This document shows positions 10,860 to 21,946 of a stretch of DNA of 64,000 nucleotides, piece by piece. Within the stretch, counting starts at the first letter, position 1. Each line of letters begins with the position of its first letter. Below the pieces are notes generated by a model. The model was given only the letters and a program-made list of their open reading frames with translations. It was not told the origin of the DNA and made no database searches. The position numbers and the translations under genes are program-made. The DNA comes from Phallusia mammillata. Lineage: Eukaryota > Chordata > Ascidiacea > Phlebobranchia > Ascidiidae. The stretch is taken from contig QLIY01000879.1 in NCBI GenBank assembly GCA_003260075.1, forward strand, positions 1-64,000. The letters are read 5' to 3'.

Positions 10860-13800
10860 TCACATTTTTTCAAACGTAATTTGGTGATCACATTCAATGC
10901 AAGTTTTAGTATAAATGTCTTCATCAGTTTCAGACTGTATTTCAGGCCCAAACACATGTGTATGAACATTCGATTTTACTTCAAATAGACTGCTTCGGAC
11001 CTACAACAAAAATAATAATCATTACCAATTTGATTAGGTAAAGCAGCGGTTCCCAAACTGGGTCCGCGGTCCCTTAGGGGTCCGTGAGGCAATTTTGGGG
11101 GGACCGCGAAGCGGTTGAAGTAATTCTATAATCTTATTTGGCGTCAGTTTGTGCCACTAAATAAGTTTAAATCAAAGTAGAATTGAGAATCGACTGTCTC
11201 CATTGCTAAACAATGGCCTTTATTGAATGACAACTATCAAAAATGCAATTGTTCGCGCACAATCGTAATGTTTTTGTCCTGTTTGTGATGTCACATGCTG
11301 TCTTTGAATGATTGTTCTGCGCAATTTGGCGTAACTGGCTAAAATCCTGCAATCAACTTTCGTTTTTTATGAAATACACATTTAGGTTTAAGCACCGCGA
11401 GCCCTCGAAATAATGGCAAAGGGACCGTTTTGAAAAAATTATGAAAAAGTTTGGGAACCACTGAGGTAAAGCATAATAATTTTACTATAACTTAAAAATG
11501 TTAAGAGATTTGTTAAGAAACTGTCAAATCACAGAACAGACATGTACAGTAGAATAAAATTGCCAGTGCGGCCTTGCTTAGAGTGGCTTGCCTCACATGT
11601 TGGGACCTTAACCAGGGGTGGGACCTTTGTCACTGTAGGGCCAATTAGAAATGTCAAAATTAGATCGAGGGCCGCACATGTTCATCACACAAAGTGATTT
11701 TGCTTTGTTTCTTATGCTTAACTACGCCAAATATGCTTAACTACAAGTATAATTCGTATTTGATTCTAGCCACATTTTGCCCGATCGAAGAAAACTAGCA
11801 ATCAGCTCCAAAAAATATGTAATAATTGGACTCGTTTGCCAGTACATTTCAAATCCGACCGTCTCTGCGGGCCACACAACTTCAATGAAGGGCCGCAGGT
11901 TGCCCACCCCTGTTCTAAACCTTTTTGGCTTTGTGGACCCTTAACGATACTGTCGAGCTAATCGTATACCCCTTTAAAGATTTTGGTATTTTTGTCCATT
12001 TTACAACCAAAACAGGGTGCAGAAAATACCAACCACGTTCGTCCGAGGGCAATCAAATCCATTTCTTTGTCTGGGTTATACATAGGACATCAAGAAACAA
12101 AAAAACATTGCATTGTGACGTGACATTGTATGCCAATGACAATTTATCTGTTTTGCACCACAATGGGGTTAAAATGTAGAGATGCATTTTTGGTTTGTAA
12201 ACAATGTTTTATACAAGTTTCATGCTTTTTGAAAATGCTGTAACATTTTTTAACCACGCTTTATCTATCTCGTTGTGCACGAAATTAGGAAGTTGTCATG
12301 CACCCCCTAAAGGCTTTTTGCAGACCCCCGGTTGAGAACCACTGCCTTTTCATCACACTACCATGTTGAAGAAAAAAACAACTTAATTTGGTTTACATAC
12401 TTCTTGTCTAAGCTTTTTCATGTTCTTGTTAAATTTTTTCTTCTTTGCAATCTCCCGTTTTTGCTCCCTTGAATCCCGCTCCTCCTCAAGAGCTTCTGGG
12501 GTTTTCCAAACTTCCAATGCTCGTTCTTCAATCTATAAATTCGACAATTTAAAAAATACTACAGTGTTGGTATACATGTCAAACTTGGTATACATGTCAA
12601 ACTTAGAGTGACAGATCGACAACATGGTCATTGAAAATCACTGTTTATTTTAGGGAGGGGCCGAGCCTGACAGAGCCAGAGTACCGAGCATCGCTGTTTT
12701 TGGTGCTCAGCCGAGTAGTTGCACAAACTGACTGGAGCATTAAATTGGCATGTTCATTTTCTTCTAACAAACAAAACTAGCGTTCAAAACAGTATCCAAG
12801 ACCAAAACATGCGTTGGATGGTGGAATAACACATGTTTGTGGGGCCTGTACAGCTTAATAACGGGTAGTGACTCAAGGGACCTTTAAAAGTTACAAAACT
12901 AGCATGGAATCGGAAATGTTTGTGATGTCACAATGCACCGAGCATGCTTGCCCAAGCATTGAGTTTCTACTGTTTATGACAATAAATGACTGAGAAGAGA
13001 AAATATATTTCAAGTAACAGAATCAGTCACTGAATATGCAAGGAATAATCATATTTCACCAAAATAAATAAAGATTAAGTGGTTGCACACACAATCCATA
13101 ATTATAATTGGATAGAAATTTGTAAAACTTAAGTAGCCTAAAAACTTGTCCATGAATATACAGTACAGTTCGGTCAATCGGGACCAGTTTTGGTCCAAAA
13201 ATTATCCGGATTAACTTATGTGAATTAGTTTAAGGCCTACCACATTACAAATTATTGGTACCTCAAGTTTTGTCCGATTAGGCTAAGGGCATGTATTTCT
13301 GCCTTAAAACTAAAACCGTTTATTTTGGGGCTTAAAGGGTAAAAACTGGGTGAATCGGAAAAAAAGACAAAATTCTTTAAAAAACTTTACATTGCACCAA
13401 ACAACAAAGCACGAAACTCTAAGATGCTGTACTTTAGTCAGTCTAGCCGTTTTAAAAATTTTGCATTTTGGGTGCCTGCGGGTGAACCGCTGGCTCATTC
13501 GGGGTCAAACTTCAGGAGGATTTAATTTGGATTAATATGTAACATCTGTCCAAATTTTAATAAATTTAAAGCACTCTTTCTTGACCAAACGCATCTCACA
13601 AACCAGCGTTAGGCAGAAAAAAGCAAAAAAAATACGGACAAAAACAATATGTGTCCCCTTCATAAAAGGGGACCCATAATTATTGGTACCTCAAGTTTTG
13701 TCCGATTTAGGCTAAGATTTGGATTAACTGATGACAATTTATTCAAGGCCTACTGCATTAAAAATCATTTACACTTCAAGTTTTGCTTAGGCAAAAATCT

Positions 13801-15949
13801 GGATTAACTGAATCTGGTTTAACCAAGGTATACTGTACATAAAAATCCAGTTAATAGCATAAAACATCGGTGTGATAACCAAAATGGCCTTGGTTCAGTT
13901 TTAACAGCATATAGTTCCTTACCTGTAGTCTAAGGTATAGTTTCATGTCGCCCCATCTACGGTTGTGTGGGTTTTTACGCACCACATATTTTAGGATTGG
14001 TTCCCGTTTTGTAATGTCAACCTCGCTAAGCAAGTAGGTCTCCTAAATTAAGAGAAACAAATGTTTTTTTACACAATGTAATTACTGTATCTCAAAATAA
14101 TTTTTGCTTACAAAATTAACCAAAGCTAGTGGTGGGATTCAGCTGGTTCAAACCGGTTTTGTAGAGCAGTCTCATGAAATTTTATAAGATCAGCATACCA
14201 GTAAGCATTACTGGTTACTGTCAAAGGACTTTTTGTAACAGAACCGTACAGAAAAAATGACTTTTCGTGATAGAACCGGCAGACAACAAATTTGAATCCC
14301 ACCACCACTGCTTATAGGTCGAAACTTTTCACACTGTCTGCAGCTTAAACTTTACTTTGACATCAACTAAATGCAGAATTATGTCAAAAATAATAATAAT
14401 TTACTCACTCGAGCTTCAGTTTTTGTTATGACAGAGTGTTTTTCTTCTGGATCTCTGCACTTGTCACAAACTTGGTGGTCGTACGTGGTCAATAAATAGG
14501 AATCCTGGAACGGCTTGTCGCATTCGAGACAAATGCTGTCATCCCCAGCTATTACTGGCGCTGGTTCTTCGACGCGATTTAATTTTCGCGGTTTTACGTC
14601 AGGATTTTCTTCAAGTAGAAAACCACCGCCCGTGTCAATTACTCTAAAATAAGGAAAAGAAAATACAGATAAGTCTGGTTAATTGCATAACAGATAATCA
14701 AGTATTCTGCTTAATTGGGATTGTAAATCCTAAATCTATTGTCCAGTAAAACTTGTTTTTTGCATATTCTTTGTAATTGCATAAAAATCATGGAAATTTA
14801 AATTTGTTTTAAACCAGATACATTTAATATAGTATAGTCCAGGGGTCGGCAACCTTTAAGGTGACACATGCCAATTTACTTGTTATTTCCATGTGTTAAT
14901 GACCTCGCGTGCCAGGGGGGGGGGGGGGGGGGGGGGGGGGGGAGCTGAAATTTAAGACAATGGCATGATAAAAACTATAAACAAGCAGTGCAACAGGTTA
15001 AATTTTTACTTTAATATAACATGCAAACCGGTTGGCGTGCCATGAAATACCACCTCGCGTGCCAGGGGTTGCCGACCTCTGGTATAGTCATTAGACAAGA
15101 CCATTTTTACTGCACAATTGAACAACATATTGTACTCTGTTACATGATGGAGAGCAAATTGATATGTCAGCAGAATGAAAGGATAAGTTGTGCTAATGGC
15201 AATTTAAATATTTAGGGGCTGCCTTGAACTGCAGTTTCTTTAAACCAGCTGTTTTTTAAAGTGGTGTATCCAGGTTTTTATGAAGGTTATGAAGGTCATC
15301 AAAAGTTTTACATGAAATGCAAAAAGGCTGAGCAATGTAACACATGTTGCTCTGTAAAAAAACTTGAGCATTTCACTTTGATGCTCGGCCGAGCACGTTT
15401 GGGTGCATTATGACGTCACAAAAAAGGCTCTACAAGGTCTCTTACGTCACCGGCGGTGTTTTATTAGGCTGTACTGCCCTTTAAATACGCGTTTTTTCAC
15501 TATCTAATACATTTGAAAAATCATTCATATGTTAGCAGGGCATGAATATGCAAATTTAACGCTCGGGTCAGTTTGTGCAACTGCTCGGTCGAGCACCGAG
15601 AATTAAAAACAGCGATGCTCGGTACCGAGTACGCGGGTTCTGGCTCGGCTCGGCCCATCCCTAGTAGGTAGGTTTAAAATTGGCTAATACAAGCACAATT
15701 TGTTAGGTTTTAATTTTACCTGCTACATCCTGTGGTGGTTTTTGTTCCCAGCAGTTGCTGTTGTGAAAGCCGAGATTGTCGAAGAAGCAATGCCTTCTGA
15801 CGATTCCGTTCGATTCTGGCTTTTTGCGTTGCAGTTAATTCTTTCTTTGGTTTTGTAACAGTTTCATCATTTGTCACTTTCGTGCCTATTTCTGCTTCCA
15901 GTTTGTTATTTTGTTCAGTTTCGGCAGATTTGTCACATTTTTCAGTCAT
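10860..15949 (-). CDS. XPA: XPA, DNA damage recognition scaffold of nucleotide excision repair
   Basis: Five exons (15720-15949, 14409-14643, 13923-14042, 12401-12532, 10860-11000) join cleanly to 285 residues (human 273). Exon 1 has the basic [18 protein letters not shown] helix. Exon 2 has VIDTGGGF followed by the C4 zinc finger C115-x2-C118-x17-C136-x2-C139 and ITKTEAR. Exon 3 encodes the DNA-binding core ([21 protein letters not shown], residues after YLL). Exon 4 is an acidic/basic helix, and exon 5 ends [14 protein letters not shown], as in vertebrate XPA. XPA binds damaged DNA junctions with RPA and TFIIH and positions ERCC1-XPF in the nucleus. Introns carry several hAT elements, a pogo-like element, a MITE and a hammerhead-repeat fragment; all splice borders are GT-AG. 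Confidence 0.97.
11044..11463 (+). mobile_element. hAT-type non-autonomous element with 8-bp target duplication
   Basis: Ends CAGCGGTTCCCAAAC ... GTTTGGGAACCACTG are inverted; both flanks carry AGGTAAAG (11036-11043 and 11464-11471). It lies in XPA intron 4. A second copy of the family is at 50936-51345. Confidence 0.9.
11613..11912 (+). mobile_element. hAT-type element (CAGGGGTGG ends)
   Basis: Inverted ends CAGGGGTGGGACC ... TTGCCCACCCCTG. No coding content. Its right end touches the next element. Confidence 0.7.
11913..12344 (+). mobile_element. hAT-type element (CAACC-type ends)
   Basis: Left end CTAAACCTTTTTGGCTTTGTGG and right end GGTTGAGAACCACTG are inverted; the extreme left bases are merged with the end of the previous element. 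Confidence 0.65.
12645..12800 (+). repeat. Fragment of repeat family E (GGGCCGAGCC-type)
   Basis: Shares GGGCCGAGCC, GTACCGAGCATCGCTGTTTTT and GCACAAACTGAC words with 15380-15664 (reversed) and 34395-34520. Probably a hAT-like MITE with one end here. Confidence 0.5.
13161..13835 (+). mobile_element. pogo/Tigger-like element with TA target site
   Basis: Starts CAGTACAGTTCGGTCAATCGG and ends GGTTTAACCAAGGTATACTG, an imperfect inverted repeat flanked by TA, typical of pogo-type elements. Repeat D (13440-13680) sits inside it, flanked by a roughly 35-bp direct repeat that includes TTGGTACCTCAAG. Confidence 0.65.
13440..13680 (+). repeat. Dispersed repeat D, copy 2
   Basis: Same words as 5735-6125: GGTGAACCGCTGG, TTCAGGAGGATT, CACTCTTTCTTGACC, GGGGACCCATAAT. 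Nested in the pogo-like element. Confidence 0.65.
14127..14310 (+). mobile_element. MITE, CAGTGGTGGGATTCA family
   Basis: Ends AGTGGTGGGATTCAG ... TTTGAATCCCACCACCACTG. The inner halves are also largely inverted (GGTTC/GAACC words), so the element can fold into a long hairpin. Its right end abuts a hammerhead-repeat fragment. Confidence 0.75.
14311..14350 (+). repeat. Hammerhead repeat fragment (3' half of the ribozyme)
   Basis: Reads TTATAGGTC GAAAC, a short spacer, ACACTGTC, then TGCAGCTT: the right half of stem II, the GAAAC core, the GUC cleavage site and the 3' strand of stem I seen at 53194-53240. The CTGATGA half is missing. Confidence 0.65.
14840..15081 (+). mobile_element. hAT-type element with 8-bp target duplication
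   Basis: Inverted ends CAGGGGTCGGCAACC ... GGTTGCCGACCTCTG flanked by GTATAGTC on both sides (14832-14839, 15082-15089). It contains a 28-base G run at 14915-14942. Located in XPA intron 1. Confidence 0.88.
15380..15664 (-). mobile_element. Repeat family E, hAT-like MITE
   Basis: Contains GCTCGGCCGAGCAC, GTGCAACTGCTCGG and ends GGCTCGGCCCATCCCTA. Related copies at 12645-12800 and 34395-34520. Confidence 0.55.
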
Positions 15950-16029
15950 TATGTTTCAAAAAGTCATTTTGAAAACAATTTTTGTTCCAGTTATCAAATT
16001 ATCTGAAATAGTTAGGCAGTAGTTACAAT

Positions 16030-16209
16030 GAGTGGTGGGATTCCATTTTTTTGTCAGCCGGTTCTATCACAAAAGTTGTATTTTTCAGCCGGTTCTGTTA
16101 CGAAAAGTCCATTGACAGTAACCAGTAATGCTAACCGGTTCGCTGACCTCATAAAATTTCGTTAGACAGATCTATAGAACCGGTGCGAACCGGCTGAATC
16201 CCACCACTG
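16030..16209 (+). mobile_element. MITE, CAGTGGTGGGATTCA family, near-perfect target duplication
   Basis: Ends AGTGGTGGGATTC ... GAATCCCACCACTG; flanks GTTACAAT and GTAACAAT, an 8-bp target duplication with one mismatch, as for hAT elements. It lies between XPA and MED17. Confidence 0.85.
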
Positions 16210-16900
16210 GTAACAATTGAATGTAATGCTACAAGTCATAGAAACTGCACACAAATGAGTTTCTGTTTTAACGAAATAAAACACAGTACATTTACAAAGT
16301 AGCCTTTAATCATGTTTTCCTAGCAAATGGTTTAATTACAAATAAATTTCATGTAAATACAATTGTGCATTTGTACAATTTGCCATATTTTGAGTCTAGT
16401 TAATTGCAAATTGTTTAGTACTGTATTATAAATACCAAAATGTTGATTAAATGCTGCGTTTGAGAATCACTGTTCTAGACAATAGGTTAAAAAATTGAAG
16501 GTTTAATTGATCAGGTCAGTCTAGTTTACGGACTTAGGGAAAAAACATTTGCAGTATGAAAACTAGCAACTTTTGCGAATTAAATTGGACGATTTGGCCA
16601 ATTGTTTTTTTCAGAGACAAACAATCAAAGAAAATAATTGTGCCGCGCTGGCGACTACGTCAAAAATATGTGACAAGTACCTTTTGCAAACAATAATGGC
16701 AAAAACTATAGATCAAAGCAAGTTTTGTTAGGGTATCAGTGTTTGGTCAAATACTGCCAAAATATTTGAATGATTGAACGATACAGCACATATCATCAGG
16801 TATCGGCACCAATACAGCAATATCGGGCCAACCAAACTAGCAACACAATTGGAACTTAATTCAAATCGGAAAATTGTCAAAACTTTTGAAAAAAACGACA

Positions 16901-18898
16901 CTAATACACAAGACTAGTTAACAAAGTTTCCATTTTTTGAATAAAATGTCTTCCGTGAAGTTGCGGCCAATTGACTTTCATCCAAACACCACCGAGTGGT
17001 AAATATTTCTCGCTTTCCAAGGAAAAATCAGGGTCATCGTACATCGTGCCTTCTAGCTGACTCCTATCATGTGCTTTAGTGTATTGCACATGTGTAGTGT
17101 ACTGTATAGGTCCCCCAATCATTTCATTACATGCTATAGCTACACTAACGGCACCGTTGTTGGATGAAATAAGAACAGAACCTCTGTTTTTTATGTCAGG
17201 CGTTAAGCCAAGTGAAGAATGAGGGCTGACATGTAGCATTGTCCAGCCTAGCGTCCGGGAAAGCACCTGGACTGTCATTAGTTGGTGCGAAGCCACAAGA
17301 GATACAAAGTAATTGTGTAGGTCAGTTGGATCAACAGAAAGGGTTAGACTTCGTGCGTCGCGCTGTAGAATTTTAATACAATCTGGCTTGACGATAACTT
17401 GCACAGCGGAACGATAACAGGACTCAAAACCAGAATTGGCAATTGTTAATCGCGCACTGGACTCTGTTTTACTACTAGCCAGAGACCAATGTGCTAATAC
17501 ATCTGGATCACTAAACTCATTGCTTAAAACTTTAATGGTGTCACACACTCTTTGTCGAACTTCATAATGTTTTGACATGGTAATAAGAACGTCCACAAAT
17601 GACAGCGTTGTCTTTTTTGCTGTAGCTGCAAGCTGGTTTAAACTGTTATGATGTACAGCAGCATGTCGCATTTGTGTGGTCAAGCCTAATGCAGCTGTTG
17701 TTGGGTGTGGTGGCGAAATGTGAAGTCGTTTTGAGAAGTAACGAAGCAATAGATGCATCAAAGCATTTTGTATGCTAAAAATAGAAGCTTGTCTGGGGTT
17801 TCTTTTTGTAGGATGAGTCTTTGAAAACAAAAGCTGGACTCGCAGTTGTATTTTTGGAAAAATATTTGTTGTAATTGTGTCTCCAATTACAACTATCGGA
17901 GAGGCAGTTCCAAGTGTTTTTTGCTGTACAGCTTCTTTCGACAAGCGGGCAAAAAGCTCTCGGCAGAAAAGCACATTTTGAGCGTTGCACAGCACCCGAT
18001 GCCACAATGGGTCATTAGCGCTTGACATTGCACTATTTTCAATGTCTGATAACGATAATGTACAGCTCTTAATAGCTTCATCTTTGGATAAGTCCATGAT
18101 TTGAACTGAAAGAGAGGAAAAACCTCTTAAATCAGAACTGACTACAACTTTAATTGGTGATTTTGGAACATTTGGAGTAAGCTTAGTTAAATTTTGTTCA
18201 TAATCATCTAAAGTATCACTATCCTCATCGGACTTTTTTATGACCTCAAATGACCCCATGTGCCAATAATCTGACCCTGCTGTTCGAAAACTTAACTCGC
18301 CAAGGATTTTTTCTCCAACACGCCTGACCCGCCAACGCTGTCTTAATTTTAGTAACTCAGAATGGTAAGTATTTTGGAATGAGCTTTCTGATTTGGCTTT
18401 GTTTAAGCGATCAGCTCCAGACAGCAATATTTTCGAGGCAGCACCCAGGCATCTTTTCTTAGTAATCATTTGCAGCGATTGTTTACTAGGTTCTGCTTCT
18501 TTAGATGCAAAATCGTACATCATGTATCGATTACTGTCCGAAGACTCCGCAGTTTCCTTGGGTACATTTGTAGGCTTATTTTGTGCAATGGACAAGACGT
18601 CTGTAAGGACATTCATTTCGATTACAGAACGCTGAATTTGTGTTCTTATATTCTCCCATGGCCATTGTTTCGCTTGGTACTGTGCTTCATCTACAGAAGT
18701 AGAGGTAGCATCATCAGTTTGAGTTTCTTCATCTTCGTTTTCAGCGAGAAAATCAATTCGGTTTGCCAAGTCTGTCAAACTTTCGGACATGGAAAGTGGT
18801 TGAATGAAGGTTTCTCGACCATCGTAAGCGATTTCTTGAATTTTTGTGTCTGAAAGTGATTGGAGCGAAATCTTTATAGGAGGCGGATTGCCAGACAT
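16901..18898 (-). CDS. MED17: Mediator complex subunit 17, single exon
   Basis: A 665-residue frame from ATG 18898 to TAG 16901. The N-terminus (MSGNPPPIKISLQSL ... PLSMSESLTDLANRIDF) matches the conserved MED17 start, followed by WPWENIR and VLTDVLSIAQNK, RLNKAKSE, the SELLKLRQRWRVRRVGEKILGELSFRTAGS block (residues about 180-210), QNVLFCRELFARLSKEA, and the C-terminal domain ending near VNWPQLHGRHFIQKMETLL. MED17 is the scaffold of the Mediator head module and couples activators to RNA polymerase II. Length is close to human (651). The coding region has no intron, unlike vertebrate MED17. Upstream, TATTTAGCAG about 20 nt before the ATG is acceptor-like. MED17 is divergent from DCPS across 1.3 kb. 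Confidence 0.95.
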   Translation of the reverse strand: MSGNPPPIKISLQSLSDTKIQEIAYDGRETFIQPLSMSESLTDLANRIDFLAENEDEETQTDDATSTSVDEAQYQAKQWPWENIRTQIQRSVIEMNVLTDVLSIAQNKPTNVPKETAESSDSNRYMMYDFASKEAEPSKQSLQMITKKRCLGAASKILLSGADRLNKAKSESSFQNTYHSELLKLRQRWRVRRVGEKILGELSFRTAGSDYWHMGSFEVIKKSDEDSDTLDDYEQNLTKLTPNVPKSPIKVVVSSDLRGFSSLSVQIMDLSKDEAIKSCTLSLSDIENSAMSSANDPLWHRVLCNAQNVLFCRELFARLSKEAVQQKTLGTASPIVVIGDTITTNIFPKIQLRVQLLFSKTHPTKRNPRQASIFSIQNALMHLLLRYFSKRLHISPPHPTTAALGLTTQMRHAAVHHNSLNQLAATAKKTTLSFVDVLITMSKHYEVRQRVCDTIKVLSNEFSDPDVLAHWSLASSKTESSARLTIANSGFESCYRSAVQVIVKPDCIKILQRDARSLTLSVDPTDLHNYFVSLVASHQLMTVQVLSRTLGWTMLHVSPHSSLGLTPDIKNRGSVLISSNNGAVSVAIACNEMIGGPIQYTTHVQYTKAHDRSQLEGTMYDDPDFSLESEKYLPLGGVWMKVNWPQLHGRHFIQKMETLLTSLVY

Positions 18899-20208
18899 TT
18901 TGTAAACTTAATTAAACCTGCTAAATAGAATCAAAACCTGCATTAACATCCACACATGCAAAGTTGTATAATGTAAATAGAAGCAAAGGAAGAAAAGTAA
19001 CTGACCAGCGCGCTATAGAAGTATGTTAAAATAGAAAATAGACATACTATTTACATTTTGTTTTTCAAACATGACATTTTTCAGAATCAAGACTGAATTT
19101 ATTTGACGTTTTTAAACAAGAATTTAGCGAGAAGGAACTCTAGTTAAAACACATAAATGCTATTGAAACAGACTTTTTGTTTCTACATTTTACGAAAACA
19201 TATTTGCACAAATTTTAGTACACAACCAAATTAATATTGCACAAATTGACCAGCATTGCAAACATTGCTGCAATAACTGTTCATTTAACAAAATTAACAT
19301 AATTGCTGGATAAAACATTAAATTTAATGGAATGCAACTATTGCTAAAATGGAAAATTGCAGTAACCTCTTATACACAGTAGCTTTAATCTACGTGTAGT
19401 AAAAATCGTATTATTAAACAGCTTTTTAAAAAAAAAACGAATTTAAATATTTCCTCAAACGTAAAAACAAATTGCAAATAAGCATGATAAACTTTGGTAC
19501 TTTTACCGGTAACCCACAGGTATAGTTATCTCAACATTCGCGCGCAAATTTGTTGACAATAAAATAAGGGTTTTTAAAGTAAATTGGATTGAGTTTATTT
19601 CACTGGTGGCACAAACTGTAGCAACACATTGCGCTAAAATGATTACCAAGCCGGAAATTGCGCAACGTTGGGACGTAAAGCGACAAAGTTAAGGGCACAA
19701 TTGGTGGAAAGATAAGAAAAGCACTGCAGATACACCGTTGCTAAAAAGCGTTATTTTAACACAAATAAGGCGTTAATGATTGTAAAAAAATTATTTGCAT
19801 TATTTTCTTAACGTTAGGATCAATTAAGGTCGTAAAAAGCGCATTATAGAAGATTTAGAAAGTAAATTTTACACTGACGTTGCATTTAAAACATTTAAAA
19901 TATTGGATGAGCGAAAGTATTTAGTACGGCAATGATGAATTGTCGTTTTCACTTTTTCAAAATTTCGTACTAAAGAGTTTAAAGAGAAAACTAAAGAGTT
20001 AATTGTCAATTTTCTTTCAACAAAAGATGCGTAAGAGTCTTAAGACATATTAGAATTTCATGTTTTATGAGTTTCAGCGATTTTTGACTATTTTGACGCT
20101 TTGTATAAAAAAGAATATATAGCATTAAATTTGCCTAAGAAGTAAGAACATACGAACGCTTCATTTTATTTTTTTGCCGTTTAGGTTTAAAATTTCAAGT
20201 TGTTTACG
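18899..20208. other. Divergent intergenic region MED17/DCPS
   Basis: AT-rich, holds a reversed fragment of repeat family F at about 19605-19720 (GCCGGAAATTGCGCAACGTTG, GGGCACAATTGGTGGAA). No exon seen. Any promoters for the two flanking genes should lie here, but I see no convincing TATA box. Confidence 0.5.
20171..20185 (+). promoter_or_regulatory. Splice-acceptor-like site upstream of DCPS ATG
   Basis: A T-rich tract ends in GTTTAG at 20184, 24 nt before the ATG at 20209. Candidate for a trans-spliced leader or a short 5' UTR exon upstream. Confidence 0.45.
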
Positions 20209-21198
20209 ATGGATAGTGGTACAGAAAACAATCAAATTGAAGAGCCTGAGTCAAAAAAGCAAAAACTTAGTAATAGTGATGAAAAAACAAGAAAAACTTT
20301 TGAAGGGGCTAAAGTTGTTTCAATTTTAAACAACAAAACGACCCAAAAATGTCTTTTTCTTCATGGAAAGTTTGAAGATGACAAAGAAAAAGATGCAGTT
20401 TTTATCCTAGAGCGCAAACCGTTTGACACAAAAACAGAAGCATTACAAGAACTGCTATCAGATAAAACAAAACTGACGAGTGATTTGAAAAATGACATTT
20501 ATTCTACTTTTTCTGCACTACCAAGTGTTCAAAATGATATCAAAGCAACAATAATATACCCAGCTTCGGAAAAACATCTCCGCAAATACCGAAAACAAGA
20601 TATTTTTGTGGTAAAAGAAACCAAAGAAGATTATAACATGATAACTAAGCCTTATGTCGAACAACAATTTGAGGACAAGATTTTTAACATCCAATGGGTT
20701 TATAATATTCTGGACCACAAGGCCGAAACTGAGCGAATTATTTTTGAGGATCAAGACCAAGAAATTGGTTTTGTACTTTTGCCGGACATGAAATGGGATA
20801 CAAAAGATGCTGACTCGTTTTATGCAATCGCTTTACCGCGAAAAAGAGGGCTCAAATCACTTCGAGATTTAGATGAAAGTCATGTTGAAATGCTCAAAAA
20901 CATGCGCTCAAAGTCATTAGCAGTTATTGCAGACAAATTTGGCATAAAACAGGACCGCCTTCGTATGTATTTCCATTACCAGCCTTCATTTTATCACTTG
21001 CATGTTCATATTAATCACATTGAATTAGATTTGCCAGGTACAGGGGCCCTTCGAGCCCATCTACTAGATGATGTTATTGAAAATTTGTTGATGCAAGGGG
21101 ATTACTACCAAAGAAAAACTGTTAGTATGACCCTTCAAGACAGTGACAAGCTTTTGGCTGCATTTAGGGCTAAAGAAAACAATGTTTCTGATGTTTAA
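20209..21198 (+). CDS. DCPS: m7GpppX diphosphatase (scavenger decapping enzyme), single exon
   Basis: 329 residues from ATG 20209 (an in-frame TTG just upstream is not a start) to TAA 21198. The N-terminal half is the DcpS swap domain; the C-terminal half is a HIT domain with the histidine triad HLHVH at residues 263-267, matching the catalytic histidine motif. Other conserved blocks are IQWVYNILDHKAE, DMKWD and RMYFHYQPSFYHLHVH. DCPS hydrolyses the cap structure left after 3'-5' mRNA decay, in nucleus and cytoplasm. Human DCPS is 337 residues, so the length fits. A lysine-rich patch (SKKQKL) near the N-terminus could serve as a nuclear signal. The gene is uninterrupted and is followed after about 750 bp by LNPK on the same strand. 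Confidence 0.95.
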   Translation: MDSGTENNQIEEPESKKQKLSNSDEKTRKTFEGAKVVSILNNKTTQKCLFLHGKFEDDKEKDAVFILERKPFDTKTEALQELLSDKTKLTSDLKNDIYSTFSALPSVQNDIKATIIYPASEKHLRKYRKQDIFVVKETKEDYNMITKPYVEQQFEDKIFNIQWVYNILDHKAETERIIFEDQDQEIGFVLLPDMKWDTKDADSFYAIALPRKRGLKSLRDLDESHVEMLKNMRSKSLAVIADKFGIKQDRLRMYFHYQPSFYHLHVHINHIELDLPGTGALRAHLLDDVIENLLMQGDYYQRKTVSMTLQDSDKLLAAFRAKENNVSDV

Positions 21199-21946
21199 GG
21201 TTTTGTATGTGATAGTGTTATTATCACTGCCAGTGCCAATGTGTTTTTATTTTCCTATTCTTTGGAGGAACATAAAGGTCAAATTTCTCTAAAAACTAGG
21301 AAAAGGATATATTGTTAAAATGTGTTTTAACCTGAGATTAAAGTGTTAAAAAAGGCGGATTAAAAAATAAAAAATAAAACGGCAGAGGGTATCATTTATT
21401 CCTACAACATTAAATTACTACACTCTAATATATATATATTGCCAGATAAAACTGTGTGAAAAAATGCGGGGTAAAGCACACAATTGGTCAGTAAAAAGTT
21501 CATTTATAGACTCTAGTTCTTTTACAACAGGTACTTTTGTCGCATTGCTACATCCCTAAATGCCCCCCCTAAAAAAACCTACATGCACTATTGTCATACA
21601 GGAACACCTGCCCACACCCTAAAAATTAAGCAGAACTGGTGTTATAATGGTGCATTGTTTTAAACAAAAATGCTGCATTTTTTCGAGTTCCACAACACAG
21701 AACATTTGTACACTAGTTGTGTTAAATCATACTTTTACATTTTTTACCAAAGTTGTGCCAAGTTAAAATTTGTACATATTCTTTTCGTTTTGATTTAAAA
21801 GCCTGATTCAAAAAAGTAGGCTTACAATTTTACCAATTCTTTTCTACAGACAATTATACATACAGTACGATAGTACATGTTGTATTTTACATTGTGAAAC
21901 AAATGTTGTATTGGTCATGTGAAGAAACAAAGCGGACCGATTGAAA

